This document shows, one piece after another, positions 48,343-57,546 of a stretch of DNA of 64,000 nucleotides. How positions within the stretch are numbered: position 1 is the stretch's first letter; each line of letters opens with the position of its first letter. Origin of the DNA: Mycobacteroides saopaulense (lineage in GTDB: Bacteria > Actinomycetota > Actinomycetes > Mycobacteriales > Mycobacteriaceae); assembly GCF_001456355.1 (NCBI RefSeq), contig NZ_CP010271.1:2790001-2854000 (forward strand). The letters are read 5' to 3'. A model generated the notes under the pieces. It did no database searches, was not told the origin of the DNA, and was given only the letters and a program-made list of their open reading frames with translations. The translations under genes were made by a program, and so were the position numbers.

Positions 48343-49095
48343 CTATCCCTCGTAGACCAGCGGAGAGATCGCGACCTCCGTGCCGTCGGCCAGCGTCGCG
48401 ATGTCGAAGTCGCCGAAGATCGACGGAGCCAGGTCGGCGAGCTGACGCAGACAGGCGATCGCCAGGCGCCGAATCTCCACATCCGCGTGTTCGCTGGCAC
48501 GCATCGCGATGAAATGACGCCAGGCGCGATAGTTCCCGGTGACGACAATCCTGGTCTCGGTGGCGTTGGGCAGCACCGACCGGGCGGCCTGACGCGCCTG
48601 CTTGCGCCGCAGCACGGCGTTGGGAACGTCGGCGAGCTTGGATTCCAGCTTCTCCAGCAGCTCGACGTACGCCGCACGACTGGCGTCGGTGGCCTTGCGC
48701 AGCAGCGCTACCAGCTCCGGGTCATCCTCGACGGCGGGCGGCAACACCACGTTGGAGTCGGCCTCGGGGACGAACCGCTGGGAAAGCTGTGAGTACGAGA
48801 AGTGACGATGGCGGATCAGTTCATGGGTGCAAGAGCGCGAAATGCCCGTGATGTAGAAGGTCGCCGACGCATGTTCGAGCACCGACAGATGCCCCACCTC
48901 GATGACGTGACGCAGGTAGCTCTCATTGGTTGCGGTGCGCGGGTTCGGCTTGGACCAGCTCTGGTAGCAGGCCCGGCCCGCGAACTCGACAAGCGCCGGT
49001 CCGCCGTCGGCATCGGTGCTCCAGTCAATATCCGGAGGTGCGATGAAGTCGGTCTTCGCAATCAGCTGCACGCGCAGCGGCACGATCTCAGCCAC
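48343..49095 (-). CDS. thyX: flavin-dependent thymidylate synthase
   Basis: FAD-dependent thymidylate synthase of 250 residues. The signature [13 protein letters not shown] is complete near residue 89, and the helices [20 protein letters not shown] near residue 162 follow. The genome also carries thyA about 3 kb away, so both enzymes for dTMP are present. GTG 49095 is chosen over the open frame to 49473 because it gives [17 protein letters not shown] at the N-terminus and has a -10 seven bases upstream. Confidence 0.95.
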   Translation of the reverse strand: MAEIVPLRVQLIAKTDFIAPPDIDWSTDADGGPALVEFAGRACYQSWSKPNPRTATNESYLRHVIEVGHLSVLEHASATFYITGISRSCTHELIRHRHFSYSQLSQRFVPEADSNVVLPPAVEDDPELVALLRKATDASRAAYVELLEKLESKLADVPNAVLRRKQARQAARSVLPNATETRIVVTGNYRAWRHFIAMRASEHADVEIRRLAIACLRQLADLAPSIFGDFDIATLADGTEVAISPLVYEG

Positions 49096-49102
49096 GCGCA
49101 AC

Positions 49103-49108
49103 ACCCTA
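49103..49108 (-). promoter_or_regulatory. -10 box of thyX, leaderless start
   Basis: TAGGGT on the minus strand, seven bases before GTG 49095. It rejects the 126-residue upstream extension. Confidence 0.55.
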
Positions 49109-49162
49109 TCGAGGCCGTGCTCCTCTGCCGAAACTCCAGGCGCGCCGCCTACCATCGGCCCG

Positions 49163-49714
49163 GTGAGCTCCTGGACGCTTGGACCCGAGAACGGCACCCT
49201 CACCCTGCACACCGGCGTCACCGGGCGCGCGGCCCGCATGGGGCACCGGCTCACGATCGTCATGGCCTCCTGGACCGTCTCGGTCGAAGGACCCGACGAC
49301 CGGCCGTCGTCGGTCAGCCTCGTCGTGGACGTCGACTCGCTGCGAGTGGACAGCGGTGAGGGCGGCCTGACGCCCTTGACCCCGCCCGAAAAATCCATCG
49401 TGCGGTCCAACGCGTTGAAGACGCTGAATGCCAAGCGATTTCCCACCATCGAGTTCCACAGTGAAGAAATCACCAGGAACGCCGCGGGCTACCTCATGTA
49501 CGGCCCGCTGACCATTCACGGGGTGACGCAGCTCGCCGAGATCGACCTTGCCGTGGCCGCGGACGGCGATGACCTGCGACTGAGCCTCAACACCGAGGTC
49601 TCGCAGCGGGCCCACGACATCAAGCCCTTTTCCATGGCGATGGGATCGCTGAAGGTCGCCGACGTGGTCACCGTGTCTTTTCAAGCCCGCTGCCCTGCTG
49701 CCGAGCGGCGCTAG
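49163..49714 (+). CDS. YceI-family lipid-binding protein
   Basis: A 183-residue YceI-like protein: a lipocalin-like barrel that binds isoprenoids in other bacteria. Landmarks: [18 protein letters not shown] near residue 16, [14 protein letters not shown], and the conserved [11 protein letters not shown] near residue 93 and [10 protein letters not shown]. No signal peptide, unlike periplasmic YceI. GTG 49163 with TACCAT (49150-49155) seven bases upstream. Divergent from thyX with 67 bases between; the stop interlocks with the next gene in CTAG. Confidence 0.85.
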   Translation: MSSWTLGPENGTLTLHTGVTGRAARMGHRLTIVMASWTVSVEGPDDRPSSVSLVVDVDSLRVDSGEGGLTPLTPPEKSIVRSNALKTLNAKRFPTIEFHSEEITRNAAGYLMYGPLTIHGVTQLAEIDLAVAADGDDLRLSLNTEVSQRAHDIKPFSMAMGSLKVADVVTVSFQARCPAAERR

Positions 49715-50925
49715 CCCACACTCCTGCGCAGCGCCTTCACCAGATCGCCCCGCGCGCCCACGGACACCGCGCCAAGGCCCAGCCAAGAGGCCATGCTGGT
49801 CAGCTGCTCAGCCAGCGGGCCGGCGATGCGCGAGGGATCCTGGCCCTGCTCGGCGAACGCCCCGACGGCATTGAGGGTTCCGGCCGTACGGTCGGCCTTG
49901 AGGTCGACCCTGCCGACGAGCTGACCATCGAGCAGAAAGGGCCACACGTAGTAGCCGTACTGCCGCTTGGGCGCCGGGGTGTAGATCTCGATGCGATAGT
50001 GAAAATCGAAGAGCCGCTCGACCCTTGGACGGAAGAAAATCAGCGGATCGAAGGGACACAACAGTGCGGTACCCCGATCGGCCCGCGGAATCGTCTGGCC
50101 GGCGGCCAGGTACGCGGGCGCACTCCACCCGTCAACGGTCACCGTCTCGATCTCCCCGGCACCGGCGAGTGTGGCCAGTGCCGGCTTGATCTGCCCGGCC
50201 GAAAGCCGGAAGTAGTCGCGAATATCGGCCTCGGTTCCCACTCCGAGTGCACGCACCGCGCGACGGGCCAGCTCCAGCACCGCCTCCTCGTCGGAGACCT
50301 CACGTTGATAGATCTCGACGGGAATCACCTTGTGCGCCAACTGGTAATGCCGTGAGAAACTCACGCGCTTGTCGGTGGTCAACTCACCCGAGGAAAACAG
50401 AGCCTCGGCAATCCACTTGGTCTCGCTGCGATCCCACCACGGGCCCTTACGCCCCGGAGCCTCTCGTTCCAGGTACGCCTCGATCTGGCCGGCGGTACAC
50501 GGCCCGAGCTCGGCCACGGCAGCGAGAACCTGGTCAACCAGCTGCGGATTCTCCTCGACGAACTTTCGCGCCCACCGACCGTGCCGGTACTCACGCATAC
50601 GCCAACGCATCAGGGGCCAGTCCTGGATGGACATCAGCGCCGCCTCGTGCGCCCAGTACTCGATCAGCAGCCGTGGTGTGCGCGCACTGTGACTCCAGGC
50701 GGCCTCGTCAAGAAGAGCGCGATCGTAGGGACCGAGCCTGCTGAATACCGGCGCATAATGGGCACGCACCGCCACAGAAACCGAATCTAGTTGCAGCACC
50801 TGAATTCTCGATATGAGCTTACGCAGGTGCGCCCGGGTGACCGAAGCCGCGGGCGCGTTGGCAAAGCCCTGCGCCGCGATCGCGATCCGGCGGGCCTGCG
50901 CGAGGCTCAGCGTCGAGCCACTCAC
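49711..50925 (-). CDS. YcaQ/AlkX-like DNA glycosylase family protein
   Basis: A 404-residue winged-helix DNA-binding protein of the YcaQ family, which unhooks interstrand crosslinks. Typical parts: LSLAQARRIAIAAQGF at the start, LQLDSVSVAVRAHYAPVFSRLG near residue 43, and the QIDS/QLDS-type catalytic region; later FDPLIFFRPRVERLFDFHYRIEIY. Family members act as monofunctional glycosylases on alkylated or crosslinked bases. GTG 50925 overlaps the stop of the upstream lipoprotein gene as GTGA. Confidence 0.85.
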   Translation of the reverse strand: MSGSTLSLAQARRIAIAAQGFANAPAASVTRAHLRKLISRIQVLQLDSVSVAVRAHYAPVFSRLGPYDRALLDEAAWSHSARTPRLLIEYWAHEAALMSIQDWPLMRWRMREYRHGRWARKFVEENPQLVDQVLAAVAELGPCTAGQIEAYLEREAPGRKGPWWDRSETKWIAEALFSSGELTTDKRVSFSRHYQLAHKVIPVEIYQREVSDEEAVLELARRAVRALGVGTEADIRDYFRLSAGQIKPALATLAGAGEIETVTVDGWSAPAYLAAGQTIPRADRGTALLCPFDPLIFFRPRVERLFDFHYRIEIYTPAPKRQYGYYVWPFLLDGQLVGRVDLKADRTAGTLNAVGAFAEQGQDPSRIAGPLAEQLTSMASWLGLGAVSVGARGDLVKALRRSVG

Positions 50926-51587
50926 CGGTTTCCCACGAGTCGGGCCAGCCAACCCGGATCGGACGGGTCGACCGCCTCCCCCGAGCTGTCGACGACGCCG
51001 GGCACGCCGCCCAGGCCGTAGTCGGTCAGCTGCCGCTCATTGCCCGCGGTGCGTTGATGATCGACATCGCTGACCTGCAGAGACGAAATATCGCGCAGCA
51101 CATCACCCGTCACGCCGGCACCGGCGGCGATCTCGCTGATCTGAAGATTCGTAAGGTTCCCGACGCCCTCGACCGGCTGCCGACGGAACATCTCGCCGAT
51201 GAAACCCAGAATCACCGCGTCGGCAGCACCCGCCTTGTCGATCAGGAACAGGGACGCGGCAGCCCGGGACGAGTAGTCGCCGCTGGCCGAAATCCGGTCC
51301 AGAAAGCTCACTGGTCGATAAGTCACCTGCAGGCGCCCCTCGGTGACGTATTTGGTGATGTCCTCGCCGTATTGTGCTTCGAACTGTTGACAGAACGGGC
51401 ATTGGAAATCCACGAACACGGTGATGCCCGCTGCGACATCCCCGGCACCGCCCACCGTCACTCCCGCGCCCTGGCTATTGCCCCAGCCCGAGGCTTCTGC
51501 AGGCGCGGAAGCGGTACCGTCCACGACGCGAGTACAGCCGGTGAGCACCAGCAACACCACGGCCGCCAGCAGCAGCACCGGTCTCAC
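50922..51587 (-). CDS. thioredoxin-like (Dsb) lipoprotein
   Basis: A 221-residue lipoprotein: lipobox L-T-G-C at residues 15-18, linker, then a thioredoxin fold of the DsbA/DSBA-like group with active-site CPFC near residue 63 and the cis-Pro region GGVPGVV near residue 196. Probable extracytoplasmic oxidoreductase. GTG start overlaps the dfrA stop as GTGA, placing a redox chaperone in a folate-thymidylate operon. Confidence 0.88.
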   Translation of the reverse strand: MRPVLLLAAVVLLVLTGCTRVVDGTASAPAEASGWGNSQGAGVTVGGAGDVAAGITVFVDFQCPFCQQFEAQYGEDITKYVTEGRLQVTYRPVSFLDRISASGDYSSRAAASLFLIDKAGAADAVILGFIGEMFRRQPVEGVGNLTNLQISEIAAGAGVTGDVLRDISSLQVSDVDHQRTAGNERQLTDYGLGGVPGVVDSSGEAVDPSDPGWLARLVGNR

Positions 51588-52075
51588 CCGTCAGCCTTCC
51601 GGTAGCTCAGGAATTGATATCGCAATCCGGACTCGCTTGTCTGCCAATCGTTCTCCTCGACGACCCAGCTCTCGTCCAGCTCTGGAGCGACGGCGTCACC
51701 CGGCACGTCAGCCTCCACCACCGTCACCTCACATCGCTGGGCCAGGGGCAGGAAGAGCCGATAGATCTCCCCGCCGCCGATGACCCATGGCGCCTCATCA
51801 GACGCCGCCAGGGCCGCATCCGCACAGCCCACAGCCAACGCGCCGTCCGGTTCGAACAACGCGTCGCGCGTCAACACGATGTTGGGCCGGCCCGGCAACG
51901 GACGGACACCGGTGGGTAGCGATTCCCAGGTCTTACGCCCCATGATCACCGTGTGCCCCATGGTGATTCGCTTAAAGCGCGCCTGATCCTCCGGTAGTCG
52001 CCACGGAATTGCGCCGTCTGCGCCGATGATGCCGTCGCGCGACTGCGCCCAGATCAGCCCGATAGTTCCCGTCAT
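51584..52075 (-). CDS. dfrA: dihydrofolate reductase
   Basis: DHFR of 163 residues, NADPH-dependent, target of trimethoprim. Landmarks: [25 protein letters not shown] at the N-terminus with the active-site Asp, [12 protein letters not shown], and [13 protein letters not shown]. The ATG overlaps the thyA stop as ATGA, a coupling that matches the shared folate cycle. Confidence 0.96.
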   Translation of the reverse strand: MTGTIGLIWAQSRDGIIGADGAIPWRLPEDQARFKRITMGHTVIMGRKTWESLPTGVRPLPGRPNIVLTRDALFEPDGALAVGCADAALAASDEAPWVIGGGEIYRLFLPLAQRCEVTVVEADVPGDAVAPELDESWVVEENDWQTSESGLRYQFLSYRKADG

Positions 52076-52872
52076 ACCGCGACAGGCGCCTTGATGGCCG
52101 GATGATGCTGATAGTTCTCGACCGTGATGTCTTCGTACTCGTAGTCGAATATTGAATCACGCTCCGCCAGAACGATTCTGGGATACGGATAGGGCTCTCT
52201 GCTGAGCTGTTCGGTGACCTGCTCGACGTGGTTGTCGTAGATGTGGCAGTCGCCGCCGGTCCACACGAAGTCTCCGACACCGAGTCCTGCCTGCGCCGCC
52301 ATCATGTGGGTAAGCAGCGCATAGCTGGCGATGTTGAACGGAACGCCGAGGAATAGGTCGGCACTGCGCTGATACAGCTGGCAGCTCAACTTGCCATCGG
52401 CGACGTAGAACTGGAAGAAGGCATGACAGGGCGGCAGCGCCATCTGCGGGATTTCGCCGACGTTCCAGGCCGAGACGATGTTTCGGCGCGAATCCGGGTT
52501 GGTGCGCAGCATGTCCAGTGCGCCACTGATCTGATCGATGTGCTCTCCGGAAGGGGTGGGCCAGGACCGCCACTGCACTCCATAGACCGGCCCCAGTTCG
52601 CCGGCCTCCGAGGCCCACTCGTCCCAGATCGTGACCCCGCGCTCTTGCAGCCAACGCACGTTCGATTCACCACGCAGGAACCACAACAGCTCGTAGATCA
52701 CCGACTTCAGGTGGACCTTCTTGGTGGTGATCAGCGGGAAGCCGTCGTCCAAGCGGTAGCGCAACTGGTGGCCGAAGACGCTGCGGGTTCCGGTACCGGT
52801 GCGGTCGGACTTCGGCGTGCCCTGGTCGAGCACGAGACGCAACAGATCCTCGTAAGGAGTGGGAACGGGCAC
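52072..52872 (-). CDS. thyA: thymidylate synthase ThyA
   Basis: Folate-dependent thymidylate synthase of 266 residues. The catalytic Cys is in [12 protein letters not shown] near residue 149 and the dUMP motif [20 protein letters not shown] follows. Complete length for the family. GTG start with TAAGCT (52879-52884) six bases upstream. Coexists with thyX, as in other mycobacteria. Confidence 0.97.
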   Translation of the reverse strand: MPVPTPYEDLLRLVLDQGTPKSDRTGTGTRSVFGHQLRYRLDDGFPLITTKKVHLKSVIYELLWFLRGESNVRWLQERGVTIWDEWASEAGELGPVYGVQWRSWPTPSGEHIDQISGALDMLRTNPDSRRNIVSAWNVGEIPQMALPPCHAFFQFYVADGKLSCQLYQRSADLFLGVPFNIASYALLTHMMAAQAGLGVGDFVWTGGDCHIYDNHVEQVTEQLSREPYPYPRIVLAERDSIFDYEYEDITVENYQHHPAIKAPVAV

Positions 52873-52946
52873 GCAGCTAGCTTACGTCGGGGCTACGACG
52901 ATTCCGGGCCCCGCCGCACGCAGCGCGCCCCGCGCAGACCACCGCT

Positions 52947-54242
52947 CTAGAGTTGGGCAAGCGCTTGCACCCTGGAGACGATGTCCGTGCGCAGCGCGCC
53001 GACCTGTTCCTCGGTCAACGAAGCGGCAGGGAACTTGCCGACGATGGTGAACTCGTCTCCGATCGAATAGACCTCGTAGCGTGAGGCCTGCGGCGGAGGC
53101 GGTGTTCCCGCGCTGGTGGTTCGCGGCGTGGTCAGCTGGGCGTCGAAATCTTCCAGGACCAGACCCGACGGCAGGCGCGGGATCGGCAGAACCCCGGGGT
53201 TGGTGATCCGGATGAAGGGTCCGAGATCGCCGGTGAGTACACCGTCGGCGATGTGGTGCACGCTCTGCACGAGAAATCCGCTGTCGATGTCCTCGTTGAT
53301 CTGCCGCGCCACTTCGGCGCCCACGCGCACCGGGTCATCGTTCACGCGAACCAGCACTTGACCTCGGGCGATCATGATTCCGTTGGCTATCTCGCCGAGC
53401 ACGGCAGGTGGCACCAGGTGCTTGCGATAGTCCACCAACGATTCGAAACCCAGGTTCACCGGCTCGTCGGCGTCACCGGGGATCAGGGCGCGCTCGGCGA
53501 GCGCGATCACACCCGTGACGAGCGTGTTGATGGTCGTGTGGCGGTTGCGCGCGGCCGTGCGCAACAACGCGGACATCTCCGGATCGAAACGCTGCTTCCA
53601 GCCCAGTACGGTGCGGGACGTGGACGAGGCTTCCGGCTGGCGGCCGCCCCACGATGTGGGCCCGAACCAGGGCTTCTCCGGGAGCGCCGTCCGGCCAAGT
53701 CCCCGGCGTGCCATCGCGGTCTCCGGAGCATCGGGGATGGGCTGGCGCGGAGGATCGGGAATCACACCCGTGGCCACGATGTCGGTGTAGAGCTCCCACA
53801 ATTCGTGGAAGTAGCCATAGCTCAGGCGCGCATCCGCGATCGAATGGTCCACCCCCACCGCGACGGCACTACCGGACTCTCGCGGATGAACCAGAATCGC
53901 AAAAGTTCCATCGTCGAGCGAAAGTACTGGAAGTGACGTGATATCCGTGAGCGGCGTTGTCCGCGTCGACACGACAGTGCCCCGCACGGGCTCGGTGGTC
54001 ACCCGAAAAAGGCGGCCGACGGGATCGACCCGCGCGGCGAGGTAGGGATGCTTGTGTTGCAAGACCGTTGCCGCTGCGCTTAACGCCGCAATGTCTAGAT
54101 CACCGCGCAACCAGGCGATATACCAAATGGTCGTGTACTTGCGCAGATGGTTCAGTTCCGACTCTGCCGCCGAGAGCATCCGCTGCGTACCGGCGGTCTC
54201 GGCCGGGCGTAATGTGGCGTCCAAGGCAAATTCCGATTTCAT
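52947..54242 (-). CDS. PapA-like condensation-domain acyltransferase
   Basis: A 431-residue protein of the condensation/BAHD superfamily, closest in layout to mycobacterial PapA-type acyltransferases. The catalytic HxxxD is VGVDHSIADARLSYGY near residue 132. A second-half motif NLGFESLVDYRKHL near residue 267 and DFDAQLTTP near 375 fit the family. Such enzymes esterify polyketide or trehalose lipids; no polyketide gene lies nearby, so the substrate cannot be named. The M. tuberculosis order has no such gene here. Confidence 0.8.
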   Translation of the reverse strand: MKSEFALDATLRPAETAGTQRMLSAAESELNHLRKYTTIWYIAWLRGDLDIAALSAAATVLQHKHPYLAARVDPVGRLFRVTTEPVRGTVVSTRTTPLTDITSLPVLSLDDGTFAILVHPRESGSAVAVGVDHSIADARLSYGYFHELWELYTDIVATGVIPDPPRQPIPDAPETAMARRGLGRTALPEKPWFGPTSWGGRQPEASSTSRTVLGWKQRFDPEMSALLRTAARNRHTTINTLVTGVIALAERALIPGDADEPVNLGFESLVDYRKHLVPPAVLGEIANGIMIARGQVLVRVNDDPVRVGAEVARQINEDIDSGFLVQSVHHIADGVLTGDLGPFIRITNPGVLPIPRLPSGLVLEDFDAQLTTPRTTSAGTPPPPQASRYEVYSIGDEFTIVGKFPAASLTEEQVGALRTDIVSRVQALAQL

Positions 54243-54403
54243 GTGGCCGAATAAACGAGCGTTATCGTATGTCCATCATGTGGATAAGCCACGTATTCAG
54301 AGATTCCACGCGATTAACATCGCGTAATTTCCGAAGCCTGATTTAACAGACTATCTCGAATATGACAGATTCGAATTTGCCACTGAATGACCAGCCGGCG
54401 CGG

Positions 54404-54874
54404 CTACGAAGATTCCGGTGATTGGCGCCGCAACCTGCCCCCCAGCCCCTGCAGGCTCCGCAACACCGTCCGTGCCGCATAAAACCCGGCCACCAGCGTC
54501 AGGGCCAGCATGACCAGGAACATGATCAGCCAGTTGCTTCGGGTGTGCTCGATGTTCCACCAGATCACGGTGAACAGAACGGCACCGATGAAGACCAGAA
54601 CGTCCCGCCAGCCGCCGCCGTAGGACAGCGCGGCCTCGCGTAGCGATCGGCCGCGATCGCTGGTGGCCACGAGATCATCGATCCGCTGGTCGATCATGCG
54701 TTGAAACGCCGCGCGGCGTTCTGTCTGTTCCTCGGGAATGCGGTCGAGCAGATCGAGATCCTTGGCGATCAATCCCCGGATGTCCGGGGGTTTGAGATTG
54801 CCCGCCACGGCACCGAGCAGCGCGCCACCGGCGATGGGTGCGGCCCCCAGGGCAAGTTCTGCAAGTCCGGGCAT
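54404..54874 (-). CDS. two-TM membrane protein of the dapB operon
   Basis: A 156-residue protein: hydrophobic N-terminal segment (residues 3-25), amphipathic charged stretch (near 30-85), then two strong membrane segments (near 92-110 and 116-140), and a basic tail. ATG 54874 has AGGAGA five bases before it and follows the 3' fragment of the broken flavodoxin gene by 10 bases. It is the likely downstream end of the original operon. Family not recognised. Confidence 0.7.
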   Translation of the reverse strand: MPGLAELALGAAPIAGGALLGAVAGNLKPPDIRGLIAKDLDLLDRIPEEQTERRAAFQRMIDQRIDDLVATSDRGRSLREAALSYGGGWRDVLVFIGAVLFTVIWWNIEHTRSNWLIMFLVMLALTLVAGFYAARTVLRSLQGLGGRLRRQSPESS

Positions 54875-54884
54875 ACCTGTCTCC

Positions 54885-55124
54885 TCATTGCATCAAGATC
54901 GCGGCCAGCGTGCCGCCAAGGTTATAGGCCTGCTCGCGCACCGATGCGTCGATCGGACCGACCACCTCCAGCACGTCTGCCGCCTTCTCCAGGGCCAACC
55001 CGGTAGCTATCTTGTCCACGGCAGCCGCCGCACCCACCGTGTCGTTGTTGCCGTGCACCCACAGGCCGTAGGGACGCGTGGCCACGTGATCCAGACTCGG
55101 GTAGTAGACGGTGTCGAAGAAGTG
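54885..55124 (-). pseudogene. 3' fragment of flavodoxin-like gene (Rv2771c equivalent)
   Basis: Eighty codons including the stop, from His at 55124 to Gln at 54888. The peptide runs HFFDTVYYPSLDHVATRPYG and on to a C-terminal LAAILMQ. It has no start of its own in frame near the junction. Joined at His to the fragment at 58159-58377 it gives exactly 150 residues, the length of the intact copy at 57670 and of the gene at this place in M. tuberculosis. The internal ATG at 55085 is not a plausible start for a functional protein. Confidence 0.85.
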
Positions 55125-55127
55125 CTT
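55123..55127. repeat. left junction direct repeat of the island
   Basis: TGCTT, also found at 58163-58167 at the right junction. The left copy continues TGAGCG and the right copy CAGCG, so an imperfect repeat of about 11 bases spans each border. Confidence 0.45.
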
Positions 55128-55203
55128 TGAGCGTCTTAATCATGTCACTAACTGCCGCCCTTCCGGGACCGCGTAGATCGTGATCCTCGATACGGTGCGA
55201 TGC

Positions 55204-55980
55204 ATGAACGATGGCGAGCGAGATTCCGAAAGATACTTGCGACGGGTCGTCGAACTACTCCATGGAGTCACACTCGAACCGTTTGATCGCGACGGACGTC
55301 AACGCGCAGTCGACTACGTTTTTACTGCTGCGCGGGGCGTTCGAGGTGCCGTTGAGATGACCACATTCCGCGATCGCCGGGCCGCCGCATGGTTCAAGGA
55401 GCTAGACAGCAACGAAGTTATCGAGTGCGCGAGCACCCGCGGCTGGACCGTCATCGTCAAACTCGGAACCAAGCTCGATCAGTTGAGACAACGATTGCCG
55501 TCTGTGGTGGCGGAGTGCGACCTCCACCGGGTCGACAATCCTGCTCGTATGCCAGCGGCCCGGTGGAGCAAGGATGTCCGGTGGTTCGTCTCAGCCGGAA
55601 TCGGCCTCTATCCCAGCTCGGCAACACGGCCCGGTACCGTGCGCATTCAGATGCCGCCGACTTCAGGATTTCCATCTGAAGAAGGGCTCAACCGCGACCT
55701 GAAACACCTTCTATCCGATCCGGGAATTGCGACAAAGCTAAGCAAGCTCAGCGACCATAGCGACGTCACTGAACGTCATTTGGCGGTAGGTGCCTGCGAC
55801 GTCTACAGGCCTGGTCTCGACCTCGTCGCGCACCTGCTGTTTAGCCCTGACCACGTCCCCCTGCACGTTCTACCCGACGAGTTTGCTGCATCGCACGTCT
55901 GGATCACCGGCGGTAGCCATTCGGTACTGACCTGGACTCGCTCCAGCGGATGGTCGTGGCAGTCGCTACCTCGGCACTAA
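55204..55980 (+). CDS. island gene of unknown function, weak PD-(D/E)xK-like motif
   Basis: A 258-residue protein starting at ATG 55204 with TACGGT (55191-55196) seven bases upstream. N-terminal region has RYLRRVVELLHG, then DGRQRAVDYVFTAARGVRGAVEMT, where Asp-Tyr and Glu-Met-Thr sit in strand contexts similar to restriction-endonuclease folds (D...ExT in place of ExK). The C-terminal half has Trp-rich strands (ASHVWITGGSHSVLTWTRS). Convergent with the partner gene of the next operon. I do not recognise the family; a nuclease or effector role is inference. Confidence 0.65.
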   Translation: MNDGERDSERYLRRVVELLHGVTLEPFDRDGRQRAVDYVFTAARGVRGAVEMTTFRDRRAAAWFKELDSNEVIECASTRGWTVIVKLGTKLDQLRQRLPSVVAECDLHRVDNPARMPAARWSKDVRWFVSAGIGLYPSSATRPGTVRIQMPPTSGFPSEEGLNRDLKHLLSDPGIATKLSKLSDHSDVTERHLAVGACDVYRPGLDLVAHLLFSPDHVPLHVLPDEFAASHVWITGGSHSVLTWTRSSGWSWQSLPRH

Positions 55981-55990
55981 GCTCCCCCGG

Positions 55991-56974
55991 CTAGCGAATC
56001 GTGGGGTGCTCCTCGATTGAGATGGTGGTCTGGTCACCAAGTGGACGAACGTCTATCAGAACTCGACTAACGCGGGATTGAGCCTTGTCACCTGGCAGAT
56101 AGGACTCGACCACATCGAACCTTGCCGACACACGCTGGTTCGGGTCGTTCATCAGCCTGGTGACCGCCTGTGCGACGCGCGTCTCAGTCACTCCGGCTGT
56201 GAACCTAGACCCAGTGTCATTTTGGAAATAGAGAGTGCCCAGGGACCACCGAAAACCGTCAATCGTCCCGATCTGGGCCTCAGTCCGCCGCTTTTCATGT
56301 GCGGACTCAAGTTCAATCCGCAGCCGGGTCGCTCCGTCGGGTGTCAGTTCAAGGTCTGCTGCGCCTACCTGTCGTTGCCGGATCGTGCCACGCACTCCCC
56401 AACCACCATGCTGAGATGCATTGACCACCCGCTTAAGCGCCGTTCGGGCTTGCGGTGGCAGTTCGGCAATCTCAGCGGCAAGCGGAGTATCCAGATCCGG
56501 ATCGCTGGCAAGGGCAAGGATCGATGCCACCGTGCGAAGGGCATCCGAATCGACAGTAGAAGCCACCGTCGTTTCATCAACCGTCTGACCTTTGGGGATG
56601 ATCGGATTCGCCACTCGTAGCACCACCCGGACAGATCCCGGTGTCGCACCCTCAATCAAGAGGTTCTCGCTATAGCTCTTGCGTCCAGCGCGCGCCTTTG
56701 CCGTCTCCTTGACCGCCTCGCTTAGCCCGCTCACAAACAGTGAGAACTGCCGCGCGTTCGCCGCGTTGTTCTCCACTCCAGGGCCATCGAGATGCAAGTC
56801 CACCTCAGCTTGTTCAGGACCAACTTCACGTTCGTAGATATTGATCAGCTCGGCGTCGTTACCGACAAGGCCTATCCGAATTGACTCCCGGACAGCTCGA
56901 TCAGAGCTGGGATCGTCCGACCTGTAGCGGAGTGCGTCAACGAGCGACTGCTCAAACTCACGGTCAACAGCCAC
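55991..56974 (-). CDS. partner protein of the nucleotidyltransferase-like gene, unknown
   Basis: A 327-residue protein starting at a GTG that overlaps the preceding stop by one base (TAGTG), so it is coupled. Sequence shows an acidic N-terminus, LDGPGVENNAANARQFSLFVSGLSEAVKE near residue 60, then GATPGSVRVVLRV, a helical middle and a beta-rich C-terminal third. The small helical domain followed by a G-x-V/F-x-V strand is a layout I associate with several defence-linked proteins, but no family can be assigned. Size and coupling suggest it binds or controls its neighbour. Confidence 0.65.
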   Translation of the reverse strand: MAVDREFEQSLVDALRYRSDDPSSDRAVRESIRIGLVGNDAELINIYEREVGPEQAEVDLHLDGPGVENNAANARQFSLFVSGLSEAVKETAKARAGRKSYSENLLIEGATPGSVRVVLRVANPIIPKGQTVDETTVASTVDSDALRTVASILALASDPDLDTPLAAEIAELPPQARTALKRVVNASQHGGWGVRGTIRQRQVGAADLELTPDGATRLRIELESAHEKRRTEAQIGTIDGFRWSLGTLYFQNDTGSRFTAGVTETRVAQAVTRLMNDPNQRVSARFDVVESYLPGDKAQSRVSRVLIDVRPLGDQTTISIEEHPTIR

Positions 56975-57483
56975 TATGAACTCACCTCCAAGTACCCTTT
57001 GCGGACTCCCGGAACAACAGTGTGCGTCTCATCGCGCACCGACGACCACTTTTCATCCCATGGCTTCAGAATGATGGCGACGTCAGGGAGAAAGAACCCG
57101 TCGATCAGACCTCCCATCGGATGCACTTTTTCGCTGTAGACACCAGGCTGGTCGGGAAACACGCCCAGCATCGTCCAGAGAGGCAGAAACTCCGGTGACG
57201 TCACCTTGCCATGCTCACTTGGGGGTACGACAACAACGATGTCCGCGTCCTCTGGCTCTTCCCATGCCTTGTGGGTGACGAACCCACCATCTACCCAGAA
57301 CCGACATGTACTGAACTCGGCACTGACGAGATCGACGTAGAGGGTAAGTGCACGGAAGATCAACTCACGACGTGGACGAAAAGGCGCGTTCTCCACGAAT
57401 ATTTCGTAGACCTCATCCAGGCTCGCGGTATGCCGACCCGTCGGGAGAGTCCCGTATTGCCCGCTTGTAGCTGGAATCGGCAC
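56974..57483 (-). CDS. DUF6932-like nucleotidyltransferase-fold protein
   Basis: A 169-residue protein. Near residue 15 LPTGRHTASLDEVYEIFVENAPFRPRREL, and near residue 60 CRFWVDGGFVTHKAWEEPEDADIVVVV. The Gly-Gly-Phe-Val-Thr-x-Lys followed by Asp-Ala-Asp fits the GS...DxD core of minimal nucleotidyltransferases as seen in DUF6932-type proteins. The usual Gly-Ser is Gly-Gly here. GTG start at 57483 with a G-rich ribosome site. First gene of a two-gene operon; nucleotidyltransferase-type toxins paired with a second protein are known in toxin-antitoxin systems. Confidence 0.7.
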   Translation of the reverse strand: MPIPATSGQYGTLPTGRHTASLDEVYEIFVENAPFRPRRELIFRALTLYVDLVSAEFSTCRFWVDGGFVTHKAWEEPEDADIVVVVPPSEHGKVTSPEFLPLWTMLGVFPDQPGVYSEKVHPMGGLIDGFFLPDVAIILKPWDEKWSSVRDETHTVVPGVRKGYLEVSS

Positions 57484-57546
57484 CGCGCGTTCCCCCTGTG
57501 TATGCCGCCTCGACCCATTGGCTGTGAATAATTACACGAAATAGCC

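Noticed and set aside
54922..55143. Open frame crossing the left island junction in a different frame
   Set aside because: It does not continue either fragment of the flavodoxin gene and has no ribosome site.
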